Assembly (NCBI GenBank): GCA_019421345.1
Contig: JAHZFL010000004.1
Span: 90,054 to 154,053, forward strand
Direction of reading: 5' to 3'
Source: Roseburia sp.
GTDB lineage: Bacteria > Bacillota > Clostridia > Lachnospirales > Lachnospiraceae
Length of the DNA stretch: 64,000 nucleotides
Part shown: positions 9,571 to 16,702 of the stretch, piece after piece
Layout: every line of letters begins with the position of its first letter
Numbering within the stretch: the first letter of the stretch is position 1
Notes under the pieces: generated by a model
Seen by the model: the letters and a program-made list of their open reading frames with translations, nothing else
What the model was told of the DNA's origin: nothing
Database searches by the model: none
Made by a program: the position numbers and the translations under genes

Positions 9571-11055
9571 CTAATGCCATGTTGATGAACCACCCAAGTC
9601 TGTGCCATCATCTGCGCCACCACCAGTGCCACCATTTTCAATAACCACATCCCCCGGAATTGACATGCCCGTATTAGGGTCTGTAACAGAACCAGCCGGA
9701 GGAGTTGTTTCCCCACCATTATTTCCGCTGTCTCCAGCATTTCCAGCCGGAGGAGTTGTTGTCCCACCAGTGTTTCCAGCATCTACATTTCCGCTGTTAT
9801 CTGTACCACCACCGTTCCCGGTATTTCCTCCAGTGTTTCCAGCTGGAGGATTCGTATTTCCATTGTTTCCGTTGCCTCCAGGATTTCCAGCTGGGGGAGT
9901 TGTTGTCCCACCATTATTTCCTCCGTTTCCTGCATTTCCAGCCGGAGGATTCGTTGCCCCACCATTGTTTCCTCCGTTTCCGGCGTTACCCGTATTACTA
10001 GTATTACCGCCCGTAGCATTTCCATTGTTTCCTGTACTTGCAGTGTTTCCAGATGGCTTATTTGTATTACCAGTATTACCAGTATTACCAGTGCTTGCCG
10101 TGTTCTTCTCCGTTGTCTTTTTTCCACTGCCCGTAGTTGCTTTCTTCTCTGCTACCGTAACAGAAGCTTTCCCCTCTGCACCAAAGCCTTCTTCATCTGC
10201 TACCGTATAAAGAATCTCATAAGTTCCTACTGTATCAAGCTTTACCGCCGCTGCATCACAGACAATCCGATCAGTGATGTCGGCTCCTTTATAATCTGTT
10301 GCTGTTACGCCGTCTAAGTAGTCCACACTCTCCGTTCCTACTGTAACCGTCAGATCTTCAATCCCTGAGAACTCCGGCGCTTCCCCAACGATTACAGGTA
10401 CCTTGACCTCGGTTTCATTTCCTGATCCATCTGCTACCGTCAGCAGCACATCATAAGAGCCAACCGTTGCAAATAAAACAGTATCATCCGTACAAGTCAC
10501 ATCTCCTACCACAAAAGTCTCTGCCGGTTCCTCTGTTTCCGGTTCTGTTACGATTTCGGTCTCCGGTACAAGTGTTTCCGTATTCTCTGGCTGCTCCGTT
10601 GATTCCAAATCTTCAGTTCCCTCTGGCTGCTCCGTCACTTTCGGCTCTGCCTGGTCAAATGCTGCTGTGGCTTCCCCCGACAACTCTGTCACCTCTGCAA
10701 TTACATCCTTTGCGTGCAACGGCATTCCTGCAGCAACTGTCACCTTCTCTTTCAGAATAACCTCCGGTGCAGTCGTATCTTTTACCACGACCTCAAAGGT
10801 TGCCGTCTGCTCTTTATATGTAACAGACGCCGGATAAGTGCCCGTCTTATTTGTATCAACCGCAGACAGATCAAGAGTTGCCTCTTTTGCTGCTTTTTCA
10901 TCTAATGCCGCATAGCTAGTTACGCTTTCATCCAACGAACCGCCCAGTTCGACCTCGACCTGTTCTGCCAACGGCTTAAGCTCCGTCTTTCCACATGCCC
11001 CTAGGCTTAATACCCCTGCTAACGCTGCTGTGATTAAAATGTTTCTCTTTTTCAT
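9571..11055 (-). CDS. Surface lipoprotein with Ig-like domains and Asn/Gly/Thr-rich repeat tail
   Basis: A 494-residue protein with a lipoprotein signal (ITAALAGVLSLGAC; lipobox LGAC, Cys near residue 21). Residues ~35-110 and ~190-305 look like DUF5011/Ig-like domains (TYPASVTYKEQTATFEVVVKDTTAPEV is typical of the fold). Residues ~310-480 are a low-complexity tail built from units such as GNAGNGGNNGG and TTPPAGN. The repeat DNA makes long spurious frames on the other strand. It is probably co-transcribed with the adhesin gene. A possible role is a membrane-anchored stalk or surface matrix component of the mating apparatus. Confidence 0.8.
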   Translation of the reverse strand: MKKRNILITAALAGVLSLGACGKTELKPLAEQVEVELGGSLDESVTSYAALDEKAAKEATLDLSAVDTNKTGTYPASVTYKEQTATFEVVVKDTTAPEVILKEKVTVAAGMPLHAKDVIAEVTELSGEATAAFDQAEPKVTEQPEGTEDLESTEQPENTETLVPETEIVTEPETEEPAETFVVGDVTCTDDTVLFATVGSYDVLLTVADGSGNETEVKVPVIVGEAPEFSGIEDLTVTVGTESVDYLDGVTATDYKGADITDRIVCDAAAVKLDTVGTYEILYTVADEEGFGAEGKASVTVAEKKATTGSGKKTTEKNTASTGNTGNTGNTNKPSGNTASTGNNGNATGGNTSNTGNAGNGGNNGGATNPPAGNAGNGGNNGGTTTPPAGNPGGNGNNGNTNPPAGNTGGNTGNGGGTDNSGNVDAGNTGGTTTPPAGNAGDSGNNGGETTPPAGSVTDPNTGMSIPGDVVIENGGTGGGADDGTDLGGSSTWH

Positions 11056-11092
11056 GTTTTTAGTTCTCCCTTTCCTTATTGGTTAAAAGTAT

Positions 11093-11121
11093 TTGACGAA
11101 GTCCGCCGGAAATGCTATCAT
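11093..11121 (+). promoter_or_regulatory. Promoter of antisense RNA, TA copy 1
   Basis: TTGACG and TATCAT are separated by 17 nt on the plus strand, a near-consensus vegetative promoter. It drives a short RNA toward the toxin gene's 3' end. The same promoter recurs at 11,518-11,546. Confidence 0.6.
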
Positions 11122-11127
11122 ACTTTT

Positions 11128-11220
11128 AGAAGTGCTGCCGATATTCGGTCAGCCCTCAAGCATATGTTATTTATCTAAAAATAACCGCTAAGTTTTCTAG
11201 GCTGAAGCGGTTATTTTTTT
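11128..11220 (+). ncRNA. Putative antisense antitoxin RNA, copy 1
   Basis: The transcript predicted from the promoter at 11,093 is about 90 nt. It contains a small stem-loop (GCTGCCGA/TCGGTCAGC) and ends in a strong terminator (AATAACCGCT ... AGCGGTTATT plus T-run, 11,178-11,219). It overlaps the last codons of the toxin gene on the opposite strand. Its 5' segment TTTTAGAAGTGCTGC is almost identical to TTTTAGCAGTGCTGC in the toxin leader (minus strand, near 11,405-11,419). This layout fits a type I antitoxin. Confidence 0.55.
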
Positions 11221-11303
11221 GTGCTTTTTATCAACTCTATCAGAATGCTGACTATGATCCCTAAGATCATAAGCATCAATGAGAGTATTTCAAAATCACT
11301 CAT
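11211..11303 (-). CDS. Holin-like type I toxin peptide, copy 1
   Basis: A 30-residue hydrophobic peptide starting MSDFEILSLMLMILGIIV and ending ELIKSTKK. One membrane helix followed by a Lys-rich tail is the pattern of the 'putative holin-like toxin' family. The second ATG is chosen because GAGGG lies 7 nt before it; an alternative ATG two codons upstream has no room for a ribosome site. The stop codon lies in the stem of the shared terminator. Confidence 0.65.
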   Translation of the reverse strand: MSDFEILSLMLMILGIIVSILIELIKSTKK

Positions 11304-11517
11304 CTGCATTCCCTCTTTCATCCATTTATTTCTCTCTTGAGATTTCTATGTAATCAGAGGGTTCAGTCCCTCTGTTACTGAGGGATAACCGCCTACCGTT
11401 TTCAGCAGCACTGCTAAAAGCATATAGCCTTGGGCTGCTTCGTATTGATTTTTCTTAAATTCCTCTGTCATTTAAAATCCTATCCACCCATTCAATGATC
11501 TCCTCTCCAAAAAGTAT

Positions 11518-11546
11518 TTGACGAAGTCTACCAGAAATGCTATCAT
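11518..11546 (+). promoter_or_regulatory. Promoter of antisense RNA, TA copy 2
   Basis: TTGACG, a 17-nt spacer and TATCAT, identical in core elements to the first copy. Confidence 0.6.
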
Positions 11547-11552
11547 ACTTTT

Positions 11553-11637
11553 AGAAGTGCTGCCGATATTCGGTTAGCCCCTTAATAGTTATGAAAAATA
11601 ACCGCTAAGTTTTCACGGGCGAAGCGGTTATTTTTTT
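11553..11637 (+). ncRNA. Putative antisense antitoxin RNA, copy 2
   Basis: Equivalent of the first copy: 5' TTTTAGAAGTGCTGC segment, small stem-loop, and terminator stem AATAACCGCT/AGCGGTTATT near 11,597-11,631. The sequence between stem-loop and terminator differs from copy 1, so the two RNAs may have diverged in pairing. Confidence 0.5.
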
Positions 11638-11720
11638 GTGCTTTTTATCAACTCTGTCAGAATGCTGACTATGATCCCTAAGATCATAAGCACCAATGAG
11701 AGTATTTCAAAATCACTCAT
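11628..11720 (-). CDS. Holin-like type I toxin peptide, copy 2
   Basis: A 30-residue peptide (MSDFEILSLVLMILGIIV ... KSTKK), 28 of 30 residues identical to copy 1. It has the same ribosome site and position relative to the terminator. It is expected to insert in the membrane when the antisense RNA is lost, which would stabilise the element. Confidence 0.65.
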   Translation of the reverse strand: MSDFEILSLVLMILGIIVSILTELIKSTKK

Positions 11721-12028
11721 CTGCATTCCCTCTTTCATCCATTTATTTCTCTCTTGAGATTTCTATGTAATCAGAGGGTTCAGTCCCTCTGGTTCAAGGG
11801 CTAACCGCTTACCGTTTTTAGCAGCACTGCTAAAAGCATATAGCTTTGGGCTGCTTCATATTTTATACTACACTTCCATATGTCCCATTTTCTGGACTTA
11901 TCCTTGAATTCCCAAAATTTCTTCTTTTGTAATCCAAACCACATTTACAGTATATAATAGAATTTGAGAAATTTCCATTGTTTCATCCCCGTATAATTAA
12001 ACCTACAAGCAGAAAAACTGATCCATAC

Positions 12029-12319
12029 TCATCTTTCAAATTCCTTTCCTACACAATCCTCTGATGATTCCACTTGTTCCTGTTGTTCTACTCGCTGCCT
12101 AAATGTCTCATCCAACTCCTGCTTAAATTCATTCACTCGACACCTACTGCCCACCATGAATAACAAAACAGCTAAAAATACTAAAGCAAAAACTGCTACA
12201 ACCGTCCATTCAGCTACATTATTTTGAAGTTCTGACAAGACAAGCACTGCTATAGCCACAATCAGAAGTCCTACAGAAATTATAAACAAAATATCACTTT
12301 TCATTAAATCTACACTCAT
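12029..12319 (-). CDS. Small membrane protein with two transmembrane helices
   Basis: A 96-residue protein with two closely spaced hydrophobic helices (residues ~10-29 and ~37-58) and a charged C-terminal tail (FRQRVEQQEQVESSEDC). It lies 16 nt after a BlaI-like regulator gene in the same direction. It lacks the metallopeptidase region of BlaR1 sensors, so a BlaR1-type sensor role is not supported. The family was not recognised. Confidence 0.6.
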   Translation of the reverse strand: MSVDLMKSDILFIISVGLLIVAIAVLVLSELQNNVAEWTVVAVFALVFLAVLLFMVGSRCRVNEFKQELDETFRQRVEQQEQVESSEDCVGKEFER

Positions 12320-12335
12320 CTATCCTCACTCCAAT

Positions 12336-12644
12336 CTACTGTATACATTTAATAAATTCATCTACATCACCTTCAAACAAAACTCTGCACCTCTCTGATA
12401 TACACATAGTACGGTACTGTTCAAGTGAGATTTTCGGTATATAGTACACCTTTCTCCCGGATCTTTCCATCGACAGATAGCCTTTTCGGACAAGGCGACC
12501 AAGAAATGTAGAGACTGTTTGAGGACGCCATTCATGCTCATATTTCTTATTCACCTCATCCATCACAGTCTGTAGAGAGGCGTTTTCCCCTAACCGAAAT
12601 ATTGACAAAATCACTTCTTCCTCACATCTTGTTATATGTTCCAT
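12336..12644 (-). CDS. BlaI/MecI/CopY-family winged-helix repressor
   Basis: The 102 residues match the BlaI-type winged helix: an N-terminal EEVILSIFRLGENASLQTVMDEV region, the recognition helix in RPQTVSTFLGRLVRKGYL and the wing in ERSGRKVYYIPKIS. Family members bind operators as dimers and usually repress their own operon. It is shorter than chromosomal BlaI, with little dimerisation tail. It is co-directional with the 131-residue gene upstream (adjacent stop and start) and the membrane protein downstream. There is no beta-lactamase or copper gene nearby, so it probably regulates ICE genes. Confidence 0.75.
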   Translation of the reverse strand: MEHITRCEEEVILSIFRLGENASLQTVMDEVNKKYEHEWRPQTVSTFLGRLVRKGYLSMERSGRKVYYIPKISLEQYRTMCISERCRVLFEGDVDEFIKCIQ

Positions 12645-13040
12645 TTACGCTCCTCCAACTTCCACATCATAAGTATAATCTTCCGGATCCTCAAGATTTC
12701 TAATATAATTCTTCGCAGCTTCCTCATTTGGGAAAGTAACGTTCATCCTTTCCCATGAGCCCTCTTCTCCACCCGCTCTATGCTTTAGATAAATCGTATT
12801 CCCCTCCAGTATCTGTTTATAATAGTCCTCTGTAATTGGGATACCTTTCCAATGCCGCGCATTATATCCCTCCACAAATAGCAGCGGCTTTGCTCCATAA
12901 TATGGGATCTTTCCTGTGTAAATAATGTCATTGACCATAAATCTTACAAACCATGTACCGTATTCCTGCACTTCCGTGATCAATTCCCTTTTAAATCCAT
13001 AAAATTCTTCAATCTGCTTTTTCAGCTTTTCCTGATCCAT
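12645..13040 (-). CDS. Hypothetical soluble 131-residue protein
   Basis: An acidic protein rich in aromatic residues (TWFVRFMVNDIIYTGKIPYYG), suggesting a mixed alpha/beta fold; no membrane segment. First gene of a three-gene operon with the BlaI-like regulator and a small membrane protein. An AT-rich divergent promoter region lies just upstream, facing a Cro-like gene. No family was recognised. Confidence 0.6.
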   Translation of the reverse strand: MDQEKLKKQIEEFYGFKRELITEVQEYGTWFVRFMVNDIIYTGKIPYYGAKPLLFVEGYNARHWKGIPITEDYYKQILEGNTIYLKHRAGGEEGSWERMNVTFPNEEAAKNYIRNLEDPEDYTYDVEVGGA

Positions 13041-13193
13041 ACTCCCTCCAAGTAATCAACAAATTATTTTTATCACTATATAGTTATATATTATCACTTT
13101 TACGTTAATTGTCAAGTTATTTTTATAATTTTAAAATTATATTTCCTTGACATCAGATGTATTCTCTGTTAGCATATTACAAGAGGTGATGTT
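13041..13193. promoter_or_regulatory. Divergent promoter region
   Basis: On the plus strand TTGACA (13,147), a 17-nt spacer and TAGCAT precede the Cro-like gene, with AAGAGGTG as ribosome site. On the minus strand TTGACA, a 16-nt spacer and TAATAT (about 13,085-13,112) precede the BlaI-like operon. The region contains the near-palindromic ATCACTATATAGTTATATATTATCA area, a possible operator. Confidence 0.5.
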
Positions 13194-13403
13194 ATGTTAG
13201 CAAAGAAAATCCGGCAGATTCTTATTGACAAGGAAATAAAAATTGATACTTATTCCCGTATGCTGCAGGTCAGTCAGCCAAATCTTTCACAAAAGCTGAT
13301 GCGAGATAACTTTCGAGAATCTGAAATGTATAAGATGGCAGAGCTTTTGGATTGTGATTTAGAAATTACACTCCGCGACCGGAAAACCGGCAAATGTTAT
13401 TGA
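13194..13403 (+). CDS. Cro/C1-type small helix-turn-helix protein
   Basis: A 69-residue protein: helix-turn-helix at residues ~16-40 (YSRMLQVSQPNLSQKLMRDNF), then a third helix (SEMYKMAELLDCDLEITLRD). It matches the small XRE-like regulators common on ICEs. It is divergent from the BlaI-like operon and followed at once by a terminator. It likely controls the shared intergenic region. Confidence 0.7.
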   Translation: MLAKKIRQILIDKEIKIDTYSRMLQVSQPNLSQKLMRDNFRESEMYKMAELLDCDLEITLRDRKTGKCY

Positions 13404-13427
13404 GGCAGTTGAAATGCTGCCTTTTTA
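13403..13427 (+). terminator. Rho-independent terminator after the Cro-like gene
   Basis: AGGCAG and CTGCCT arms with an 8-nt loop followed by TTTTT, directly after the TGA stop. Confidence 0.6.
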
Positions 13428-13449
13428 ACAATCCTTCCCCGTCCCCTGA

Positions 13450-14097
13450 TCAAATCTTCCCTAGTAGCTGCGGCATCCATGTTTTTACTACAAAATAAAA
13501 AATACTATAGCAAATGTCTAAAAACAAGTACGCTCTAATTGCAAATACACAAAAAGCAGCTATCGTACCTACCCACTCTTTCGTCCATTCCCTGACGCTT
13601 ATAAAATTGAATAAAACAAATACCAGATCGCCAATTATTAGTGCACCTAAAAACACAATCCACATGACTTTTCCAACGCTCACAAACTCACCCTCTACGC
13701 TAAAAACTTTCATAAAAGCTATTACTGGGAGCGTACTATTTATAATGAGATAAGTTGCTTCATATTCTCTTGTAAACGTCCGTGGTGAAAATTTAAAAAT
13801 CAAATTCGTGATCAACAAAATAACACAAATAATTGAAAGTGAAAGATTTTTTTCATCCAAGCTATCCCTCAAAACGCTTCTCACTGCCATAGCCAAAATA
13901 CACATTACAATCGTCTTGCGAACGAATATTTTTTCAAATATGCTACATACCTTCTCCTCAAAAGAGCCCACAATACTTACATCTGAAAATACCATACAAA
14001 GATAGGCTGTACATAATATCGCCGACGAAATAGCTATGATGACATATCCAAATTCTTCCATGTTATGTAATTCTCCCTCCTTGCCTATTAAATCCAT
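13450..14097 (-). CDS. Integral membrane protein, about six helices
   Basis: The 215-residue protein is mostly hydrophobic with roughly six predicted transmembrane helices and no recognised catalytic motif. It overlaps the upstream coiled-coil gene by 10 nt, so the two are probably made together. The family is unknown; a membrane anchor or channel for the neighbouring coiled-coil protein is only a guess from position. Confidence 0.6.
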   Translation of the reverse strand: MDLIGKEGELHNMEEFGYVIIAISSAILCTAYLCMVFSDVSIVGSFEEKVCSIFEKIFVRKTIVMCILAMAVRSVLRDSLDEKNLSLSIICVILLITNLIFKFSPRTFTREYEATYLIINSTLPVIAFMKVFSVEGEFVSVGKVMWIVFLGALIIGDLVFVLFNFISVREWTKEWVGTIAAFCVFAIRAYLFLDICYSIFYFVVKTWMPQLLGKI

Positions 14098-14381
14098 ATC
14101 TTTGACATAAAATCGAAAGTTCTAAACATCTCACACACAGCCTTTTCCCTTTGTATTTTCATCTTCATATCAATTTCTGAAAGTTCCGTATATTCAAGCA
14201 GTCTATTAATCCAATCTGTTTGTTCCAGTATAGTCATTTCCTGTTCCCTAATGATCTCATTCAATGCATTCATCTGTATCTGCTGTTCATTTAAAGATTT
14301 CTTTAAATATCTAATTTCCGACCGAAACGCCATTCTTTCCTTTTCAAAAGCTATATCCTTTGCAGATCTTTTCTGTTTCAT
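14088..14381 (-). CDS. Coiled-coil protein of 97 residues
   Basis: Highly charged and heptad-patterned (EIRYLKKSLNEQQIQMNALNEIIREQEMTILEQTDW), so a continuous coiled coil over residues ~15-60. A GGGGGAATG ribosome site precedes the start. It overlaps the membrane-protein gene. The function is unknown; it may be a scaffold or regulator. Confidence 0.55.
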   Translation of the reverse strand: MKQKRSAKDIAFEKERMAFRSEIRYLKKSLNEQQIQMNALNEIIREQEMTILEQTDWINRLLEYTELSEIDMKMKIQREKAVCEMFRTFDFMSKIWI

Positions 14382-14424
14382 ACATTCCCCCTTTCATAGT
14401 CACAGCCGCTACAACACTTGCCTC

Positions 14425-14514
14425 TTTTCAGTTCCAAGATGCATAATAGACCAGATTCTGTGTCACAGGCACAGAAAAGTCTGCCAGATAACCATTCCCA
14501 TCTACCCAGCCAGC
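14425..14514. repeat. 90-bp direct repeat, truncated copy
   Basis: Nearly identical (a few mismatches) to 14,930-15,019, the 3' end of the InlB-repeat pseudopilin gene. Here the copy is not part of an intact gene: it abuts the last codons of the 116-residue membrane gene. It marks a duplication or recombination junction. Confidence 0.8.
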
Positions 14515-14852
14515 ATTACAAAAATCATACTGACAAACAGCACATTTGTTACAATGACATGCAAAATATATTTTGAATCATCATTATAAAAAAGGGAGGA
14601 ACGCAAAAATTTTAGGTCTATTATACTATCCACAAAAATTAACATTAGAATTAAAATTAAAAAAAACCGTAATGATAGAGTGAAAGACATTGAGACAAAC
14701 CATTTAATTATCAATATTGTAACTAATTTGCACCCGCATAAAGCAGACAAAAAGAAATCTGCTACCCTATCTGCCTTAATCAGTATTGACAAAATATAAC
14801 CTATGCATAAGGCACTTACAACAATCGCCACGATTAAAAGTCCTGTTTTCAT
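14502..14852 (-). CDS. Membrane protein of 116 residues, C-terminus possibly cut at a repeat junction
   Basis: Three to four hydrophobic segments with little soluble sequence. The final codons (MLAG then TAG) lie inside the duplicated 90-bp fragment that belongs to a different gene, so the original C-terminus was probably replaced by a recombination event. The family was not recognised. A short gene-free stretch of 80 nt separates it from the pseudopilin gene upstream. Confidence 0.5.
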   Translation of the reverse strand: MKTGLLIVAIVVSALCIGYILSILIKADRVADFFLSALCGCKLVTILIIKWFVSMSFTLSLRFFLILILMLIFVDSIIDLKFLRSSLFYNDDSKYILHVIVTNVLFVSMIFVMLAG

Positions 14853-14929
14853 TCCCTGTTTCTCCCACGCTTCCTTTCTACTTTATTAACTTGCGGGATG
14901 TGGCTGTCATGTAATTCATATCCAACTCC

Positions 14930-15019
14930 TTTTCAGTTCCAAGAAGCATAATAGACCAGATTCTGTGTCACAGGGACAGAAAAGTCTGCCAGATAACCAT
15001 TCCCATCTACCCAGCCGGC
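14930..15019. repeat. 90-bp direct repeat, parental copy
   Basis: This copy encodes the last ~28 codons of the InlB-repeat protein (end of the WVDGNGYLADFSVPV ... YYASWN segment). Its partner is at 14,425-14,514. Confidence 0.8.
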
Positions 15020-15535
15020 AAATGTTTTGCCCTCCTGCATCGGGCGTGAAGGCTCTGTTGCTATAGCACCCTCCTCTATTTCGTAAAGTTTATAGCATTC
15101 CGACTGACCCAAAGCATCCGAAACATAAAAGCTTACCGTATAATGTTTCTCCTCCCCCTCCGGATTCTGTCGAAAGATAACCGTTCTTTCATCCTGCACA
15201 GTTCCCTTCTTTCCGTTTGGGTGCGTAAATTCACCAGTGATCTTTAAAGAAAGCAATCCCTTTTCCCTATCTGCGTTCATCACCTCAACCACAACCGCCG
15301 CATTACTGTCAAACGCCGCTGCCATGCTTTGGGTGAAATCTGCAACAAACTGATCTACATTCTCCATACTGTATTTGGGATCACTCATTAAGATTTCAAC
15401 TGTCTTTTCTGCTGCCGATGAAAAATTCATCTTCAATTCCATATTCCGGCTGTTCCTTCCCTCGATTGACATCACCATCAGTAATGTAAGTGCTCCAAGT
15501 ATGGCACTGATGATGATCATAACAATATTCTTCAT
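14933..15535 (-). CDS. Pseudopilin-like protein with C-terminal InlB-type repeat
   Basis: A 200-residue protein with one N-terminal membrane helix (MKNIVMIIISAILGALTLLM) and an extracellular domain. Residues ~150-200 form an InlB_B-type unit (GKTFAGWVDGNGYLADFSVPV). The MKNI start and helix resemble the TadE-like protein of the same operon. It is the last gene of the pilus-like operon. The adhesive repeat suggests a tip or minor subunit. Its 3' end was copied 500 bp downstream. Confidence 0.65.
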   Translation of the reverse strand: MKNIVMIIISAILGALTLLMVMSIEGRNSRNMELKMNFSSAAEKTVEILMSDPKYSMENVDQFVADFTQSMAAAFDSNAAVVVEVMNADREKGLLSLKITGEFTHPNGKKGTVQDERTVIFRQNPEGEEKHYTVSFYVSDALGQSECYKLYEIEEGAIATEPSRPMQEGKTFAGWVDGNGYLADFSVPVTQNLVYYASWN

Positions 15536-15553
15536 ACTGCCTTCTTCCTCTTT

Positions 15554-16027
15554 TTAATTGTTCACAGGAATCAATATCCTGCTCTGTGTCTTTTTGTTGT
15601 AACCGTCTACTGCGCTTACCTGCACAGTATAAATTCCCGCCTTCACAAGTTGTACTGAGGTATCTTCCTGTACCGGGATCAACTTCCCCTCCCGGTCCGT
15701 TACACGGATAACCTGGATTGGCACCTCAGCTCCTGACTCATCCGATGCCTTAACATAATCCGATATTTTTACGGTTCCGACACGGAGTCCATTTCCTCCA
15801 TGATAAGAGATTTCCGGTCCTTTTCTTCCGCTCTCCGTTTCATAAGATGAAAAGTCACGATAAGAGGTATAATCGGGAGTATCTGTCTCAATTCTCGCCC
15901 CTGCGATTTCAAATACCCCACGATTCCCCTGTTGATCCGTAACATTTACCAGCAAAAACAGGAAAAGCAGTATCACTACCGTTGCTTCCAACATAAAATG
16001 CCCATAATTTCTGATAATCTCCTGCAT
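15554..16027 (-). CDS. Pilin-like protein with shared leader and Ig-like ectodomain
   Basis: A 157-residue protein: leader MQEIIRNYGHFMLEA followed by a membrane helix (TVVILLFLFLLVNV) and a beta-rich domain at residues ~45-155 resembling Ig/PKD-type modules (VQLVKAGIYTVQVSAVDGYNKKT). Its leader has the same pattern as those of the two mini-proteins and the major pilin candidate (M-E/Q-x-hydrophobic-hydrophobic-x-x-aromatic/Leu-G). It sits 18 nt after the 48-residue mini-protein and is part of the same minus-strand operon. It may be a minor pilin exposing an Ig-like domain. Confidence 0.65.
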   Translation of the reverse strand: MQEIIRNYGHFMLEATVVILLFLFLLVNVTDQQGNRGVFEIAGARIETDTPDYTSYRDFSSYETESGRKGPEISYHGGNGLRVGTVKISDYVKASDESGAEVPIQVIRVTDREGKLIPVQEDTSVQLVKAGIYTVQVSAVDGYNKKTQSRILIPVNN

Positions 16028-16045
16028 TTTTCCGCTCCTTTTTCT

Positions 16046-16192
16046 TTATCCGCAAATACTCTGCATAAATTGTACTGCAGCTGTATAGATCGCCCCTCCC
16101 GGCTCTATACATTCCAAATAAAACCCGATTGCCAGTACGCTAACTACAATGGCAAGCAGCCCTTCTCCCAAATGATTTATTATATCTTCCAT
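16046..16192 (-). CDS. Pilin-like mini-protein, 48 residues
   Basis: Starts MEDIINHLGEGLLAIVVSVLA, then a membrane helix and a short tail ending QFMQSICG. GGAGGGAGA lies upstream of the ATG. It shares the leader pattern of the other pilin-like genes here. It is almost all leader plus helix, like Flp pilins. It lies between the 35-residue mini-protein and the Ig-like pilin in one operon. Confidence 0.6.
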   Translation of the reverse strand: MEDIINHLGEGLLAIVVSVLAIGFYLECIEPGGAIYTAAVQFMQSICG

Positions 16193-16243
16193 GCGTGTCT
16201 CCCTCCATTTCATCAAATGGAACTATTTATGAACCTAACATAT

Positions 16244-16351
16244 TTAAAATGCCGTGATCTCGTTTAGAAGCCAGACAAACATCCCGATCACGGAAATACC
16301 TGCGATCAGTCCAAGAAATGTCTGCCCAAACTCCTCCATCAATTTTTCCAT
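16244..16351 (-). CDS. Pilin-like mini-protein, 35 residues
   Basis: Starts MEKLMEEFGQTFLGLIAGIS and ends FVWLLNEITAF. A strong AGGAGGTAGC ribosome site precedes the ATG. It has the same leader pattern as the neighbouring pilin-like genes and a single membrane helix. It directly follows the TadE-like gene. It is too short for routine gene finders but has good translation signals and a conserved context. Confidence 0.6.
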   Translation of the reverse strand: MEKLMEEFGQTFLGLIAGISVIGMFVWLLNEITAF

Positions 16352-16366
16352 CTGCTACCTCCTCTT

Positions 16367-16702
16367 TTATCTGGCGATCCCTCTGGTAGTTTTCGTCTCC
16401 TCAATCCCAAAAAGCGGAAGCCTATACTCATAACTCAATATGACCTCTGCCGTCTGGATATTGGACGCCTCATCATAAGTACTCCCTGTAATCTTCAGTC
16501 GATAGCCCGCATCTTCCGCCTGACGGATACAGGAATCGATCACATTTGGATTAAAATCACTGTTTTCGATTTCAGCGATCACGTCTGCCTTATATTCTCG
16601 CGCAGCTGTCGTCTGTCCGCTTGCGAGCACTAGCTGGCTGCAGATAAAGATACTTAACACGAGTACGATGACAGTCGTAAACGCCCCGATGATATTTTTC
16701 AT
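16367..16702 (-). CDS. TadE-like / DUF4320-type pilus assembly protein
   Basis: The 111-residue protein has an N-terminal membrane helix (MKNIIGAFTTVIVLVLSIFI) and a small extracellular domain with a TadE-like pattern (REYKADVIAEIENSDFNPNVIDSCI ... AEVILSYEYRLPLFGIEE). I associate this with DUF4320 proteins found beside Tad-like genes on Clostridia ICEs. Its ATG overlaps the stop of the TadB-TadC gene, so translation is coupled. TadE-type proteins are minor pilins. Confidence 0.7.
   Translation of the reverse strand: MKNIIGAFTTVIVLVLSIFICSQLVLASGQTTAAREYKADVIAEIENSDFNPNVIDSCIRQAEDAGYRLKITGSTYDEASNIQTAEVILSYEYRLPLFGIEETKTTRGIAR

Larger units (their letters stand above)
11086..11858. repeat. 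Tandem duplication of a type I toxin-antitoxin locus
   Basis: Segments 11,086-11,441 and 11,510-11,858 are near-identical direct copies covering antisense promoter, antisense RNA, terminator, toxin and toxin leader. The two peptides differ at two positions (Met to Val, Ile to Thr). The leaders have diverged more, with a small leader frame intact only in copy 1. The rest of the 11,056-12,028 interval holds no other gene. Confidence 0.8.

Noticed and set aside
9602..10210. Long plus-strand frame rich in Pro, Phe and Val opposite the lipoprotein gene
   Set aside because: It mirrors the Asn/Gly/Thr repeat tail of the lipoprotein; no ribosome site and no plausible protein composition.
12336..12644. 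BlaI-type antibiotic resistance regulation
   Set aside because: No beta-lactamase or BlaR1 sensor is nearby; the small membrane protein lacks a peptidase domain.
15909..16112. 67-residue minus-strand frame over the pilin-like mini-gene
   Set aside because: It is in a different frame from the mini-gene, which has a proper ribosome site and the shared leader.
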